From the NCBI GenBank assembly GCA_014655195.1, contig BNBH01000009.1, positions 1-64,000 of the forward strand: a DNA stretch of 64,000 nucleotides. Reading direction: 5' to 3'. Positions within the stretch are counted from its first letter, which is position 1. Every line of letters starts with the position of its first letter. Under the pieces are notes generated by a model. That model made no database searches and was not told the origin of the DNA. It saw only the letters and a program-made list of their open reading frames with translations. Below, one piece after another: positions 31,017-39,371 of the stretch. This stretch comes from Streptomyces cellulosae. GTDB lineage: Bacteria; Actinomycetota; Actinomycetes; Streptomycetales; Streptomycetaceae. A program made the translations under genes and the position numbers.

Positions 31017-31919
31017 TTACACCTCCTCGGTGGCCGGGCCTTCCTCCTGGGCCTCCATCGCCGCCGTCCTGGCGGTGACCACCGGCTTGATGATCAGGTC
31101 GTAGACCAGCACGCCGGCGACGCCGCCGATCAGGGGGCCGACGATGGGGATCCACCAGTAGCCGCTGAACCACCCGAACGTGCCCGGAAGGGCGATGTCG
31201 CCCCAGCCCTCGAAGTACGTGAACAGCCGCGGACCGAAATCTCGCGCGGGATTGATCGCATATCCGGCGTTCGTTCCGAAGGTCAGGCCGATGGCGACGA
31301 CCACCAGGCCGATGAGGAACGGGTGGAGATTCGACAGGGGCGCGACATTCTTCAGGTCGATGAGCGCGCAGACCAGAAGAAGCAGAATTCCGGTGCCCAC
31401 GATCTGGTCGAGCAGCGGACCCCACCAGGAATCCCCGAAGTATTCCGCGGGGAAGGTCGCGAAGATGGAATAGGTGGCCAGTGACTCGTCACGGGCCAGC
31501 CCCGCCTTCGCGTCGGCGGCGTCGATCGCCCAGTGGTAACAGGCATAGACGAGCGCGGCGCCGACGAAGGCACCGAGCAGCTGGGCCAGCCAGTAGGCGG
31601 GCACCTTCTTCAGCGGGAAGTCCCTGCGCACCGCGAAGGCCAGGGTCACCGCCGGGTTGATGTGGGCGCCGCTGATGCCGCCGGCCACATAGACCGCGAA
31701 GACCACGGCGAGGCCCCATCCCCAGGCGATGATGAGCCAGTTGGCCGGCCCGAAATCGACGAACTGGCGCCCGGAACCGGGCAGGCCCACCACGGCGACG
31801 GCGACGGATCCGACGCCCAGCAGAATGAGGACGAACGTCCCCAGGAATTCGGCGAGCATTTCGCCGCCTATGCCTTCGCGATAGCCGCGTCGGCGCGGAG
31901 CTGTAACGCGATCAGCCAT
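31017..31919 (-). CDS. glpF: Glycerol facilitator (aquaglyceroporin, MIP family)
   Basis: This 300-residue membrane channel lets glycerol diffuse into the cell. Both NPA boxes are present, SGAHINPAVTLAFAV and GYAINPARDFGPRL; Asp after the second box (NPARD) is the mark of glycerol-conducting members. Six membrane helices can be seen, with an N-terminal basic extension (ADRVTAPRRRGYREG) and acidic C-terminus. The ATG at 31919 has GAGGAG nearby. It is first in the glpFK operon, with its promoter in 31920-32264. Confidence 0.93.
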   Translation of the reverse strand: MADRVTAPRRRGYREGIGGEMLAEFLGTFVLILLGVGSVAVAVVGLPGSGRQFVDFGPANWLIIAWGWGLAVVFAVYVAGGISGAHINPAVTLAFAVRRDFPLKKVPAYWLAQLLGAFVGAALVYACYHWAIDAADAKAGLARDESLATYSIFATFPAEYFGDSWWGPLLDQIVGTGILLLLVCALIDLKNVAPLSNLHPFLIGLVVVAIGLTFGTNAGYAINPARDFGPRLFTYFEGWGDIALPGTFGWFSGYWWIPIVGPLIGGVAGVLVYDLIIKPVVTARTAAMEAQEEGPATEEV

Positions 31920-32264
31920 CAGCTCTCCTCGAACGGAAATGGCGCGGACTGTGCCTCCCCATGTCGGCAGCGTAGGTCCACCGCCCACCCCGGGCGCGCG
32001 GAGAGCGGTCTTTCCCACCAACGGCGCAATTCGATGAGCGGTGGGGGAGAAGGCGGTCAATACTGCGGGGTTTTCGGGGGATCGAGTGGCGGGGTGACCG
32101 TGTCGTCCGCGGAGGACGGACGAGCGCGTCCGCCCGGCTGTCACGCCGTCGAAACACGCCCGTTCCCTTCCGTCAGTGAAGTCCGCCTACCGTGGGGGTA
32201 AGAGTCCCGCCCCGGTCAGCGTTGCCCGAAGGAGCAGCCGCAGTGACCGGACGACAGGAGCCCT
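31920..32264. other. Divergent spacer with glpF and FUSC promoters
   Basis: These 345 bp must hold the glpF promoter (minus strand; TACGCT near 31970 is a possible -10) and the promoter of the FUSC gene (plus strand; TACCGT at 32188-32193 is a possible -10). I can identify no GylR-type or other operator, no repeat and no small gene. Confidence 0.4.
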
Positions 32265-34124
32265 GTGACCCGCACCGCCCCCGCCGTACCCCCGTGGCTC
32301 GCCCATGCCCTGCGGTCCCAGCGGGGGCCGGTCCCCTGGAGCGCGATGCTGCGCGGTGCGCTGGGCGGCGGTCCGCTGCTGCTCGTGGCCGTGCTCGCCG
32401 GGCAGCCCACCCTCGGGGTGGTCGCCGCGATCGGCGCCATGTTCGCCGGGATCAACGACCGCCCCGGCAGCCGGCGCGCCTCCGTGGCCCGGATCGGGAC
32501 GCCCGCCCTCGCCGGCGCGGCCGGACTGCTGACGGGCACCCTCGCAGGGGACCACGTCCCGGCCGTGCTGCTCACCCTGCTGCTGACCGTGCTCGGCCTG
32601 GCCGCCGGAGGGATCAGCGCGCTGGGCCCTGTGGGGTCCTCCGCCGGGACGCAGCTGCTCGTCGGCGCCGCCGTCGGGGCGGGCATGCCGCTGCCCGAGC
32701 CGGGCTGGCTGCGGGCGGTCGCCTTCGTCGCGGGCGCCGGATGGCTGCTCCTGCTGCGGCTCGCGCTGCCCACCTCCCACACCCTCGCCGGCGACCGCCG
32801 CTTCGAGCTGCGCTTCGACGGGGAGCGCGCCGCCGTCGCCGGGGTGTACGACGCCATCGCCGCCCTGCTCGACGCCGCCGGCTCGGACAGCGCCACCGCA
32901 CGGCGGGCCGCTCTCACCGCCGCCCTCGACCAGGCGCAGGACGCGCTCGCCGGACCCCGGCTGCGCCGCCACCCCTCCTCCGCCGCCGAACGCCGGCTGC
33001 ACGCCCAGTACGCCGCCGCCCTCCCGCTCGCCGAGGCCGCCACCGCGCTGGCCTGGGCGGGGGACCCGGTGCCCGACCGTACGTCCGAGGCGCCCCGCCG
33101 CCTCGCCGCCGCCGTGCGCAACGGCGCCCCCACCGGTCCGCTGCCCGCCCCCATCCGTTCCGCGCCCGGCCTGCGCGCCCTGGACGACGCCCTGCTCTAC
33201 GCGGCCGAGGCGTTCGACCGGGCCGACAGCAGGCGGCTGCACGGCCGCAGGCGCTCCCGCGCCGCCGTCCTGCGGACCGTCCTCGGCGCCCGCGGCCGCG
33301 AGTACGGGATGCGCGTCGCCCTCTGCTTCGGCGCGAGCGCCGCCGTCGCCCAGGCGCTCTACCACGCCCACTGGTACGGGCAGCACGAGCACTGGTACTG
33401 GCTGCCCGCCACCGCCGTCTTCCTCGTCAAGCCCGACCTCGGGCCGCTCGCCTCCCGTGTGCTGTCCCGCGCCGCCGGAACCGTCCTGGGCGCCCTGCTG
33501 TTCGCCGGACTCGCCGCGGTGCTGCCCCGCCCCGAAGGACTCGTCGTCCTCGTCACCGTCTGCGGGGCGCTGATCCCGCTCGCCACCCGGCACTTCGCCG
33601 CGCAGACCGCCGTCGTCACCGTGCTCGTGCTGGCCCTGGTGATGGCCGGCGGCGAACCCCAGGCGTCCCTCGCCCGCATCGGCGAGACCCTCCTGGCCTG
33701 CGCGATCGTGCTGGTCGTCGGACACCTGCCCACCCTCGGCCGGCGCGGCGACGCCATCCGCGCCCGGCTCACCGAGGCGAGTGGCGCCGCCCGCGAGTAC
33801 CTCGCCCATGTGCTGGGGGAGTCGGAGGACCGTGAGGCCCGCTGGGCACTGCGCCGCGAGGCCTACCGCACCCTCGCCGAGGCCCGCGCCGCCATCGCCC
33901 TCGCCTCCGCCGAACTCCCGCCCCTGGCCCGGCACGCGGACGGCGCCGACGAGATCGCCAAGACCCTCGAACGCCTCGTCGACACCACCACCGCCTGCGC
34001 GGTCCACCTGGACGACACAGGCACCCTCGCCCCCACCCACCTCCACCGCCTCACCACCCTGGCCACAGAGCTGCACATCCCGGTACCGCAACACCGCCGC
34101 CCCACAGCCAGCACCGTCACCTGA
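32265..34124 (+). CDS. FUSC family membrane protein (aromatic-acid-exporter-like)
   Basis: This 619-residue integral membrane protein has two hydrophobic clusters separated by a soluble region. The first (about 30-165, e.g. GPLLLVAVLAGQPTLGVVAAIGAMFAG) and the second (about 345-500, e.g. VLGALLFAGLAAVLPRPEGLVVLVTVCGAL, split here for reading) match the repeated-half architecture of FUSC/YccS/AaeB-like exporters. A helical C-terminal domain follows. The exported substrate is not known. The GTG at 32265 has ACAGGAG upstream. Confidence 0.85.
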   Translation: MTRTAPAVPPWLAHALRSQRGPVPWSAMLRGALGGGPLLLVAVLAGQPTLGVVAAIGAMFAGINDRPGSRRASVARIGTPALAGAAGLLTGTLAGDHVPAVLLTLLLTVLGLAAGGISALGPVGSSAGTQLLVGAAVGAGMPLPEPGWLRAVAFVAGAGWLLLLRLALPTSHTLAGDRRFELRFDGERAAVAGVYDAIAALLDAAGSDSATARRAALTAALDQAQDALAGPRLRRHPSSAAERRLHAQYAAALPLAEAATALAWAGDPVPDRTSEAPRRLAAAVRNGAPTGPLPAPIRSAPGLRALDDALLYAAEAFDRADSRRLHGRRRSRAAVLRTVLGARGREYGMRVALCFGASAAVAQALYHAHWYGQHEHWYWLPATAVFLVKPDLGPLASRVLSRAAGTVLGALLFAGLAAVLPRPEGLVVLVTVCGALIPLATRHFAAQTAVVTVLVLALVMAGGEPQASLARIGETLLACAIVLVVGHLPTLGRRGDAIRARLTEASGAAREYLAHVLGESEDREARWALRREAYRTLAEARAAIALASAELPPLARHADGADEIAKTLERLVDTTTACAVHLDDTGTLAPTHLHRLTTLATELHIPVPQHRRPTASTVT

Positions 34125-34133
34125 CCGCCCAGA

Positions 34134-34357
34134 AAGGGGCGCGGGGAACTGCGCGCGCAACCCTCACGCACCGGTACTCGCCCGACGGACGTCAGCCGCC
34201 GCCCCCCAAGGGGCGCGGGGAACTGCGCGCCCAGCCCCCACGCACCGGTACGCGCTCGACGGACGTCAGCCGCCGCCCCCCCAAGGGGCGCGGGGAACTG
34301 CGCGCCCAGCCCCCACGCGCCCGCACCCGCCGCCCCGGCGCCAACCACCCCCCCACG
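34134..34357. repeat. Tandem repeat, three units of 74-75 bp
   Basis: Units start at 34134, 34208 and 34283 with AAGGGGCGCGGGGAACTGCG. Units one and two also share CACGCACCGGTAC and GACGGACGTCAGCCGCCGCC. The GGGGCGCGGGGAACTGCGC core is a very common Streptomyces intergenic element; a reverse-strand copy lies near 21757-21776. The array fills the convergent spacer between the FUSC and nuclease genes. Confidence 0.9.
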
Positions 34358-34383
34358 GGCCCCCGAAGAAGAACGCCCCGCGT

Positions 34384-35334
34384 TCAAACCACCCGCACCC
34401 ACACCGGCGCATGATCCGACCCCGCCGCCCCCCTCCGCTCCCCAGGATCCGTTCCGACGGACGGCAACCGAGGCGGCCCCTCGTCCGGCAACCCCGTCCC
34501 CGCCGCCGAAACCCTCCGCACCAGCCGGTGACTCAGCAGCACATGGTCGATCAGCTCCCGCCGCCCCGAGTTCACCCGCGAATACCGTTCCGACGCCGGA
34601 ATCAGCGGCGCCACGTCCCACAGCCGTACCGCGTCCCCCCGGTCCGGCCGCTCGTACCCCGGCGTGCCGATCTCCGACCCGGGCGGTCCCAGCAGCATCT
34701 GCGTGGTCGCCGCCTGCACCTCGTCGTTGAGATCACCCAGCACCGCCACGTCCCGCTCCCGTCCGTCGCCCTCCAGCAGCCGGTCGGCCAGCGCGCGCAG
34801 CGCCGCCGCCTCGGCCGCCCGCCGGTACAGCGCGTAGGCCCCGTACCGGGCCCGTTCGCCCTCGTCGCGCGGCTGGAAGCGGCCGTCCGGGTACGACAGC
34901 AGCTTCGACTTCAGATGGCACACCGCCGCCCGCAGCGGCCCCCGCTCGCCCGCGACCTCCACCGCGAGGAAGCCGCGCCCGGCCTGAGAGACGGTCAGGC
35001 CGGTGTCGTCCGCCTGCACGGGCAGCATCCGCGGCGGGAACGCCGCCGTGTCGGCGACCACCGTCAGCTCCGTACGGCTGAGGAAGCCCACCCGCGTGCC
35101 GCGGCTGTCGGTGTGGGAGGACAGCGCGACGTGCCAGTCGTCGTCCAGCATCCCCACCAGGTCGTCCAGCGCGCCGGGGTCGCCCACCTCCTGCACGCCG
35201 AGCAGCCCCGGATCCAGTTCGGTGATCACCGCGGCGAGCGCGGCCAGTTTCGACGCGTAGGCGGCCTCGTCGTGGGGCCCGTAGGGGCCGCCGGGCCGGT
35301 ACAGGTTCTCCAGGTTCCAGGTGCCGAGGAGCAA
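34384..35334 (-). CDS. Endonuclease/exonuclease/phosphatase (EEP) family protein
   Basis: This 316-residue protein has the EEP fold. It starts LLGTWNLENLYRPGGPYGP, the metal-binding Asn-Glu pair of the family, with LGVQEVGDPGALDDL, VCHLKSKLLSYPDGRF, VLGDLNDEVQ and the terminal GSDHAPVWVRV catalytic Asp-His. No signal peptide is seen, so a cytoplasmic nuclease or phosphodiesterase is likely. The start is a TTG at 35334 with GAAAGGGG upstream; no ATG or GTG is available before the conserved segment. Confidence 0.88.
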   Translation of the reverse strand: MLLGTWNLENLYRPGGPYGPHDEAAYASKLAALAAVITELDPGLLGVQEVGDPGALDDLVGMLDDDWHVALSSHTDSRGTRVGFLSRTELTVVADTAAFPPRMLPVQADDTGLTVSQAGRGFLAVEVAGERGPLRAAVCHLKSKLLSYPDGRFQPRDEGERARYGAYALYRRAAEAAALRALADRLLEGDGRERDVAVLGDLNDEVQAATTQMLLGPPGSEIGTPGYERPDRGDAVRLWDVAPLIPASERYSRVNSGRRELIDHVLLSHRLVRRVSAAGTGLPDEGPPRLPSVGTDPGERRGAAGSDHAPVWVRVV

Positions 35335-35468
35335 GGCGGGCCCCTTTCAGCCGTGGGCGGGCTCGTGGTGAGGCCAGGGTGCGCGCCCGGCCCGCCGTGC
35401 GACAGAGCCGCGACGGGATGTCGCGGTTCGGCTCCCCCGGGGTCGGAGTCCCGTCGTACGTTGACGTG

Positions 35469-36833
35469 ATGACGCCTTCTGCCGTGGAGAGTCCCGCCGG
35501 CCTCATCATCACCGGATGCACCGTCCTCACGCACGACGATCAAGAAGAGGCCGTCTTCCTGGAGAACGCGGCCGTCGTCGTCCGCGACGGGATCATCGAG
35601 GAGGTGACCGTCGCCGAGGCCGTCGCCGGGCGCGCGGCCGACGAGTGGATCGACGCCCGCGGGCAGGTCGCCCTGCCCGGCCTGATCAACTGTCACACCC
35701 ACGCCCCCATGGTCGTCCTGCGCGGACTCGCCGAGGACCTGCCGACCGAGGAGTGGTTCAACGACGTCGTCTGGCCGGTGGAGTCCAACCTCACCGAGCG
35801 GGACGTCACCCTTGGCGCGCTGCTCGCCTGCGCGGAGATGATCCGGGCCGGCGTCACCTGCTTCGCCGACCACTACTTCGCCATGGACGCGGTCGCCGAG
35901 GTGGTCGCCGCTTCCGGGATGCGCGCCCTGCTGGGGGAGGCGTACTTCTCCTCCCAGGGCCCTCAGGCGCGGGAGAAGTCCCTGGAGTTCGCGCTGCGCC
36001 ACCGGGGCGCGGCCGGCGGGCGCATCACCACCGCGCTCGCCCCGCACGCCCCCTACACGGTGAACGACGCCGACCTCACCGCCACCGCCGAACTGGCCCA
36101 CGCGCACGGCCTCCCCGTCCATCTGCACGCCGCCGAGAACCGCGACCAGACCGAGGCGTCCCTCGCCCGGCGCGGCGTCACCCCCGTGGAGGTGCTGCAC
36201 CGCACCGGCATCCTGGACACCGATGTCCTCATCGCCCACGGCACCGGCATCGTCGAGAGCGACCTGCCGCTCCTGGAGCACGCGCGGGGGCGCACGGCGG
36301 TGGCGACCGCGCCCCGCGGCTACCTCAAGTTCGCCTGGCCCACCACGACTCCCGTACGGGCGCTGCGCGACATCGGCGTCCCGGTCGGGCTCGCCACGGA
36401 CGGCGCCGCGTCGAACAACTCCCTCGACGTGTGGGAGTCGATGGCGCTCACCTCGCTGATCCAGAAGTCAACGGAGGGCGAACCCCGTTGGCTGACCTCA
36501 CGTCAGGCCCTGCACCACGCCACGCTGCAGAGCGCCCGCGCGGTCGGCCTGGAGGGCAGCGTCGGCCGTGTCGTGCCCGGGCATCGCGCCGACCTCGTCC
36601 TGGTCGACCTCACCGGGCCGCACACCCGGCCCGTGCACGACCTCGCCGCGACCCTGGTGCACAGCGCCCGCGCCGCCGACGTCCGCACGACCGTCGTCGA
36701 CGGCCGGATCCTCATGCGCGACCGGCGCCTGCTCACCATCGACGTCCCCGAGGTCGTACGCGAACTGGACGAGCGCCTGCCCGCCCTCGTCGACCGCTCC
36801 CACGGCCGGCGCATCCAGGAGTACGACACCTGA
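35469..36833 (+). CDS. Amidohydrolase, MtaD/SsnA-type deaminase family
   Basis: This 454-residue metal-dependent hydrolase has the amidohydrolase pattern: NCHTHAPM (HxH metal ligands), LHAAENRD, IAHGTGI and ATDGAASNNSLDVWE. These motifs place it with S-adenosylhomocysteine/methylthioadenosine deaminases and chlorohydrolase-like enzymes, but the substrate is open; closely related groups deaminate adenosine derivatives or other N-heterocycles. The ATG at 35469 has no Shine-Dalgarno sequence and follows a TACGTT box by 6 bp, suggesting a leaderless mRNA. Confidence 0.88.
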   Translation: MTPSAVESPAGLIITGCTVLTHDDQEEAVFLENAAVVVRDGIIEEVTVAEAVAGRAADEWIDARGQVALPGLINCHTHAPMVVLRGLAEDLPTEEWFNDVVWPVESNLTERDVTLGALLACAEMIRAGVTCFADHYFAMDAVAEVVAASGMRALLGEAYFSSQGPQAREKSLEFALRHRGAAGGRITTALAPHAPYTVNDADLTATAELAHAHGLPVHLHAAENRDQTEASLARRGVTPVEVLHRTGILDTDVLIAHGTGIVESDLPLLEHARGRTAVATAPRGYLKFAWPTTTPVRALRDIGVPVGLATDGAASNNSLDVWESMALTSLIQKSTEGEPRWLTSRQALHHATLQSARAVGLEGSVGRVVPGHRADLVLVDLTGPHTRPVHDLAATLVHSARAADVRTTVVDGRILMRDRRLLTIDVPEVVRELDERLPALVDRSHGRRIQEYDT

Positions 36834-36936
36834 GCGGCCCGTGCCGCGGTGGCGGAAAAAACTTCGCACGCGGCCGATGAGTTCCGCGCGGCACCCCGGT
36901 CACCCCTCGCAACGGGACCGTCGTACAGGAGGAACC

Positions 36937-37629
36937 ATGTCGCTTCCGGAGATCGTCACGCGCGCCGAGTGGCGCGCGGCGCGCGAGGAACTGCTCGAGA
37001 AGGAGAAGGCCGTCACCCGCGCGCTCGACGCCCTCCGTGCCGAACGGCGCCGGCTGCCCATGGTCCCCGTCGACCGCGAGTACCTCTTCGAGGGCGGCGA
37101 CGGCAAGGCCACCCTGTCCGACCTCTTCCAGGGGCGGCAGCAGCTCGTCGTGCACCACTTCGTGTTCGACCCGGAGTGGGAGACCGGGTGCCGCTGCTGC
37201 TCCGCCTTCCTCGACCAGCTCGGACACCTGGCCCACCTGCACGCGCGGCGCACCACGTTCGCCGCCGTCTCCCGCGCGCCGTTCACCCGCATCCTGCCGT
37301 TCAAGGCCCGGATGGGCTGGACGGTGCCCTGGTACTCCTCGCACCCCGGCGACTTCGACGCGGACTTCGGGGTGCTCACGGCGGGGGGCGACGGCGGGAC
37401 GGCGCAGCGCCCCGGCGTGAGCTGCTTCCTGCGCGAGGGCGACCGAGTCTTCCACACCTACTCGGCGTACGGCCGCGGTCTGGAGGGGCTGGGCTCCACC
37501 ACCAGCCTGCTGGACCTGACCGCGCTCGGCAGGCAGGAGCCCTGGGAGGAGCCCCGGGGACGCGCGCACGCCGTCGGGGCGCCCGTGGCGCGGGAGCGTC
37601 TCCGGTACCACGACGAGTACGACGACTGA
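36937..37629 (+). CDS. DUF899 family thioredoxin-fold protein
   Basis: This 230-residue protein belongs to DUF899 (thioredoxin-like). It starts LPEIVTRAEWRAAREELLEKEK and has LPMVPVDREYLFEG, TLSDLFQGRQQLVVHHFVF and the cysteine cluster TGCRCCSAFLDQLGHL where peroxiredoxins hold the active site, then WYSSHPGDFDADFGV. It may act as an atypical peroxidase or redox sensor; function is not proven. The ATG at 36937 has a perfect AGGAGG 7 nt upstream. Confidence 0.9.
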   Translation: MSLPEIVTRAEWRAAREELLEKEKAVTRALDALRAERRRLPMVPVDREYLFEGGDGKATLSDLFQGRQQLVVHHFVFDPEWETGCRCCSAFLDQLGHLAHLHARRTTFAAVSRAPFTRILPFKARMGWTVPWYSSHPGDFDADFGVLTAGGDGGTAQRPGVSCFLREGDRVFHTYSAYGRGLEGLGSTTSLLDLTALGRQEPWEEPRGRAHAVGAPVARERLRYHDEYDD

Positions 37630-37672
37630 CACGGACGGTGACGGATTACTCCGAAAAGCTGAGAGCGCGCTC

Positions 37673-37685
37673 ACACTTGGCAGTG
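37673..37685. promoter_or_regulatory. Candidate operator, TTGGCA motif copy 1
   Basis: ACACTTGGCAGTG lies 101 bp before the small gene at 37786. It matches the palindrome ACACTTGGCAAGTGT at 39132-39146 except for one deleted A. It may be a site for the XRE regulator of this locus. Confidence 0.4.
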
Positions 37686-37785
37686 AACGGGTGTCAACTA
37701 CGTCTCAGTACCGTCACCGGACGAGGCGTTCGCCCCATGGTTGGCGTTTAACTCTACGAGTACAGCGCTACATGGAGGTGGCAGG

Positions 37786-37971
37786 GTGAACGGGCGAACC
37801 GTGCTCGAACGCTTTCCCGCAGGTGGACCGCGTGGCTCCTGGCCCGCGGAGGAGTTCGCGCACGCGCGGCGCCTGGAGGGCCTGCCCGCCGAGGTCGTCA
37901 TGGACCTCGCCACCGACATGTTCCTGGTGATCGTGCGCGGCGAGAGCGCCGGCGGCGAGGCGGTGGCGTGA
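37786..37971 (+). CDS. Small hypothetical protein of the regulator locus (61 residues)
   Basis: This 61-residue product (NGRTVLERFPAGGPRGSWPA at the start, then LPAEVVMDLATDMFLVIVRG) has no membrane segment or cysteine. A good GGAGGTG precedes the GTG at 37786. Small acidic proteins like this commonly stand next to XRE/DUF397/ATPase sets in Streptomyces, but I know no function. It converges on the DUF-like gene ending at 38001 and shares an upstream motif with the XRE promoter region, which suggests common control. Confidence 0.65.
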   Translation: MNGRTVLERFPAGGPRGSWPAEEFAHARRLEGLPAEVVMDLATDMFLVIVRGESAGGEAVA

Positions 37972-38000
37972 CCCCGGCCGCGCGGGGCGGTGCGCGGCCG

Positions 38001-38453
38001 TCAGGCGGTGACGGGGCGTGACCAGACCGGGGTCGTCCCGGTGAGCCGGCACAGGGCCAGGTAGAGCGGTATCGGCGGCGTGTAGGGGAGCGTGCCGTCG
38101 GGGCGGTGGATCAGCCCCGGGAGGCCGGCGGCGCCCGTGTCGGCGGGGGAGTCGGGGAGGACCGCGCCGGCGGCGTAGTGCGCGGGGGCGGGCCACTCCA
38201 GGGCGTAGTCCGAGTCGGACGGGACCAGCCACCACCAGTGCGCGTCGTCGGCGTACACGCACCCCACGCGGGGCAGCCGGGGCAGGACCTGCGGGCCGAA
38301 GCGGGCCGGCACGGCCACCGCGTCGCAGCCCATCGGGGCGGTCATCCCCTCGGGCACGGGGAGCCGTCGGGGCGCGTCCGGCGTGAGCCGTCCGCGCTGG
38401 ATCCGGACCAGGGAGTCCAGGCTCAGTACGCGTGTGGCGCCGGGGCCCGTCAC
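38001..38453 (-). CDS. Hypothetical protein coupled to an anti-sigma-like ATPase gene
   Basis: This 150-residue protein is unrecognised by family name. It has a central WWWLVPSDSDYALEWPAPAHY and a Pro-rich C-terminus ending TGTTPVWSRPVTA; similar proteins follow AbaA-type ATPase genes in Streptomyces. No signal or membrane segment is visible. The GTG at 38453 overlaps the ATPase stop by 4 bp (GTGA), so translation is coupled and the two products may act together. Confidence 0.75.
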   Translation of the reverse strand: MTGPGATRVLSLDSLVRIQRGRLTPDAPRRLPVPEGMTAPMGCDAVAVPARFGPQVLPRLPRVGCVYADDAHWWWLVPSDSDYALEWPAPAHYAAGAVLPDSPADTGAAGLPGLIHRPDGTLPYTPPIPLYLALCRLTGTTPVWSRPVTA

Positions 38454-39115
38454 GCCAGTCCTCCGTCCCGGTCGGCGGGGATGCCGAGGCGCTGCTCCGC
38501 GGGGTGGGCCGCGCCGCTGTCGCCGGTGTCGTCCTCGCCGTCCCCGGAGCCGCCGGCCGGACCGGGCTTGGGGCGGGCGCCCCAGCCGAGGTCGTTCCGG
38601 GCGTCGGCGGGGTCGCCGGGGGCGTCGGAGGTGCGGGGGAGTTCCGCCCAGACCAGCAGGCCGGGGCCGTGTTCGAGGGCGCCCCACGCGTGGCACAGGG
38701 AGTCGACGAGGAGCAGTCCCCGCCCGTGCTCCTCCTCCGGCTGCTGCCGGGTGTTCGCCCGCGGCCGCCCCGGCGCGCAGCCCTCGTCCCGCACGGCGAT
38801 GCGCAGCAGGTCGTCGCCGTCGTGCAGCTCGCAGACGACATGGCTGCTCGCGGTGTGCACGATGGCGTTGGTGACCAGTTCGGAGACGACCAGGGCCGCC
38901 GTGTCACAGGTGTCCTCGCACACCGACCAGCCGGTCAGCCGGGCCCGTGTCAGCCGTCTCGCCTGCGCGGGGGAACCAGGGTGAGCGGCCAGTTCGAAAC
39001 GGAACCGGCGCCCGGCCCCGGCCCTCGAAGGAGCGGTGGCCGGGGTGGCGCCGAGGCCGACGGAAGCCGCGGCGGCGTCTGTTCCTAAGGGCGCGGACGG
39101 AATCACGCTTGCCAC
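38450..39115 (-). CDS. Anti-sigma-factor-like ATP-binding protein (HATPase_c_2, AbaA-type)
   Basis: This 221-residue protein carries a GHKL ATPase domain at about 35-150 of the SpoIIAB/RsbW anti-sigma type: ALVVSELVTNAIVHTASSHV (N box), VRDEGCAPGRPRAN (G1) and EEEHGRGLLLVDSLCHAWG (G2). A disordered acidic tail follows. In Streptomyces such proteins next to XRE-DUF397 genes modulate development and antibiotic production. The GTG at 39115 is my choice; GTG 39106 and ATG 39142 are alternatives. It diverges from the XRE gene across 256 bp that contain two palindromes. Confidence 0.85.
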   Translation of the reverse strand: MASVIPSAPLGTDAAAASVGLGATPATAPSRAGAGRRFRFELAAHPGSPAQARRLTRARLTGWSVCEDTCDTAALVVSELVTNAIVHTASSHVVCELHDGDDLLRIAVRDEGCAPGRPRANTRQQPEEEHGRGLLLVDSLCHAWGALEHGPGLLVWAELPRTSDAPGDPADARNDLGWGARPKPGPAGGSGDGEDDTGDSGAAHPAEQRLGIPADRDGGLA

Positions 39116-39131
39116 TATCGCCCCGCCGTGA

Positions 39132-39167
39132 ACACTTGGCAAGTGTCACTCTGAAAATTGCAGAGTG
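39132..39167. promoter_or_regulatory. Two adjacent palindromes in the ATPase/XRE divergent promoter region
   Basis: ACACTT-GGC-AAGTGT (39132-39146) is a perfect inverted repeat containing TTGGCA. One base later CACTCTG-AAAATTG-CAGAGTG (39147-39167) is a second perfect inverted repeat. They lie 17 bp upstream of the ATPase start and about 205 bp before the XRE gene. Good candidates for autoregulation by the XRE protein. Confidence 0.5.
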
Positions 39168-39371
39168 CTGTGTGACGGTCTGGACGGGCGTGGCACACTG
39201 CTCGCAACAGCACCTCGCGCGGCGCCAGTTGGGATCGCCGGACATTGATTCGAATGTGTGTTCGCGTCACTTCGGATCGCTGGTTCCCGTCCCGGGGGAT
39301 CACCCGATCCCCGTGCCGGATCTCCGGACGGCGCCGCCGGGCTGTCAGGATTTGTTCGAGGGAGGTGAAGC

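Noticed and set aside
32172..32193. GTCAGTG...TACCGT before the FUSC gene as another damage promoter
   Set aside because: The spacer is 9 bp, not 8, and the first base of the TGTC core is C.
35441..35462. GGTCGGAG-N8-TACGTT before the amidohydrolase gene as a damage promoter
   Set aside because: The first T of TGTC is G and the GTG element is off; too weak to claim.
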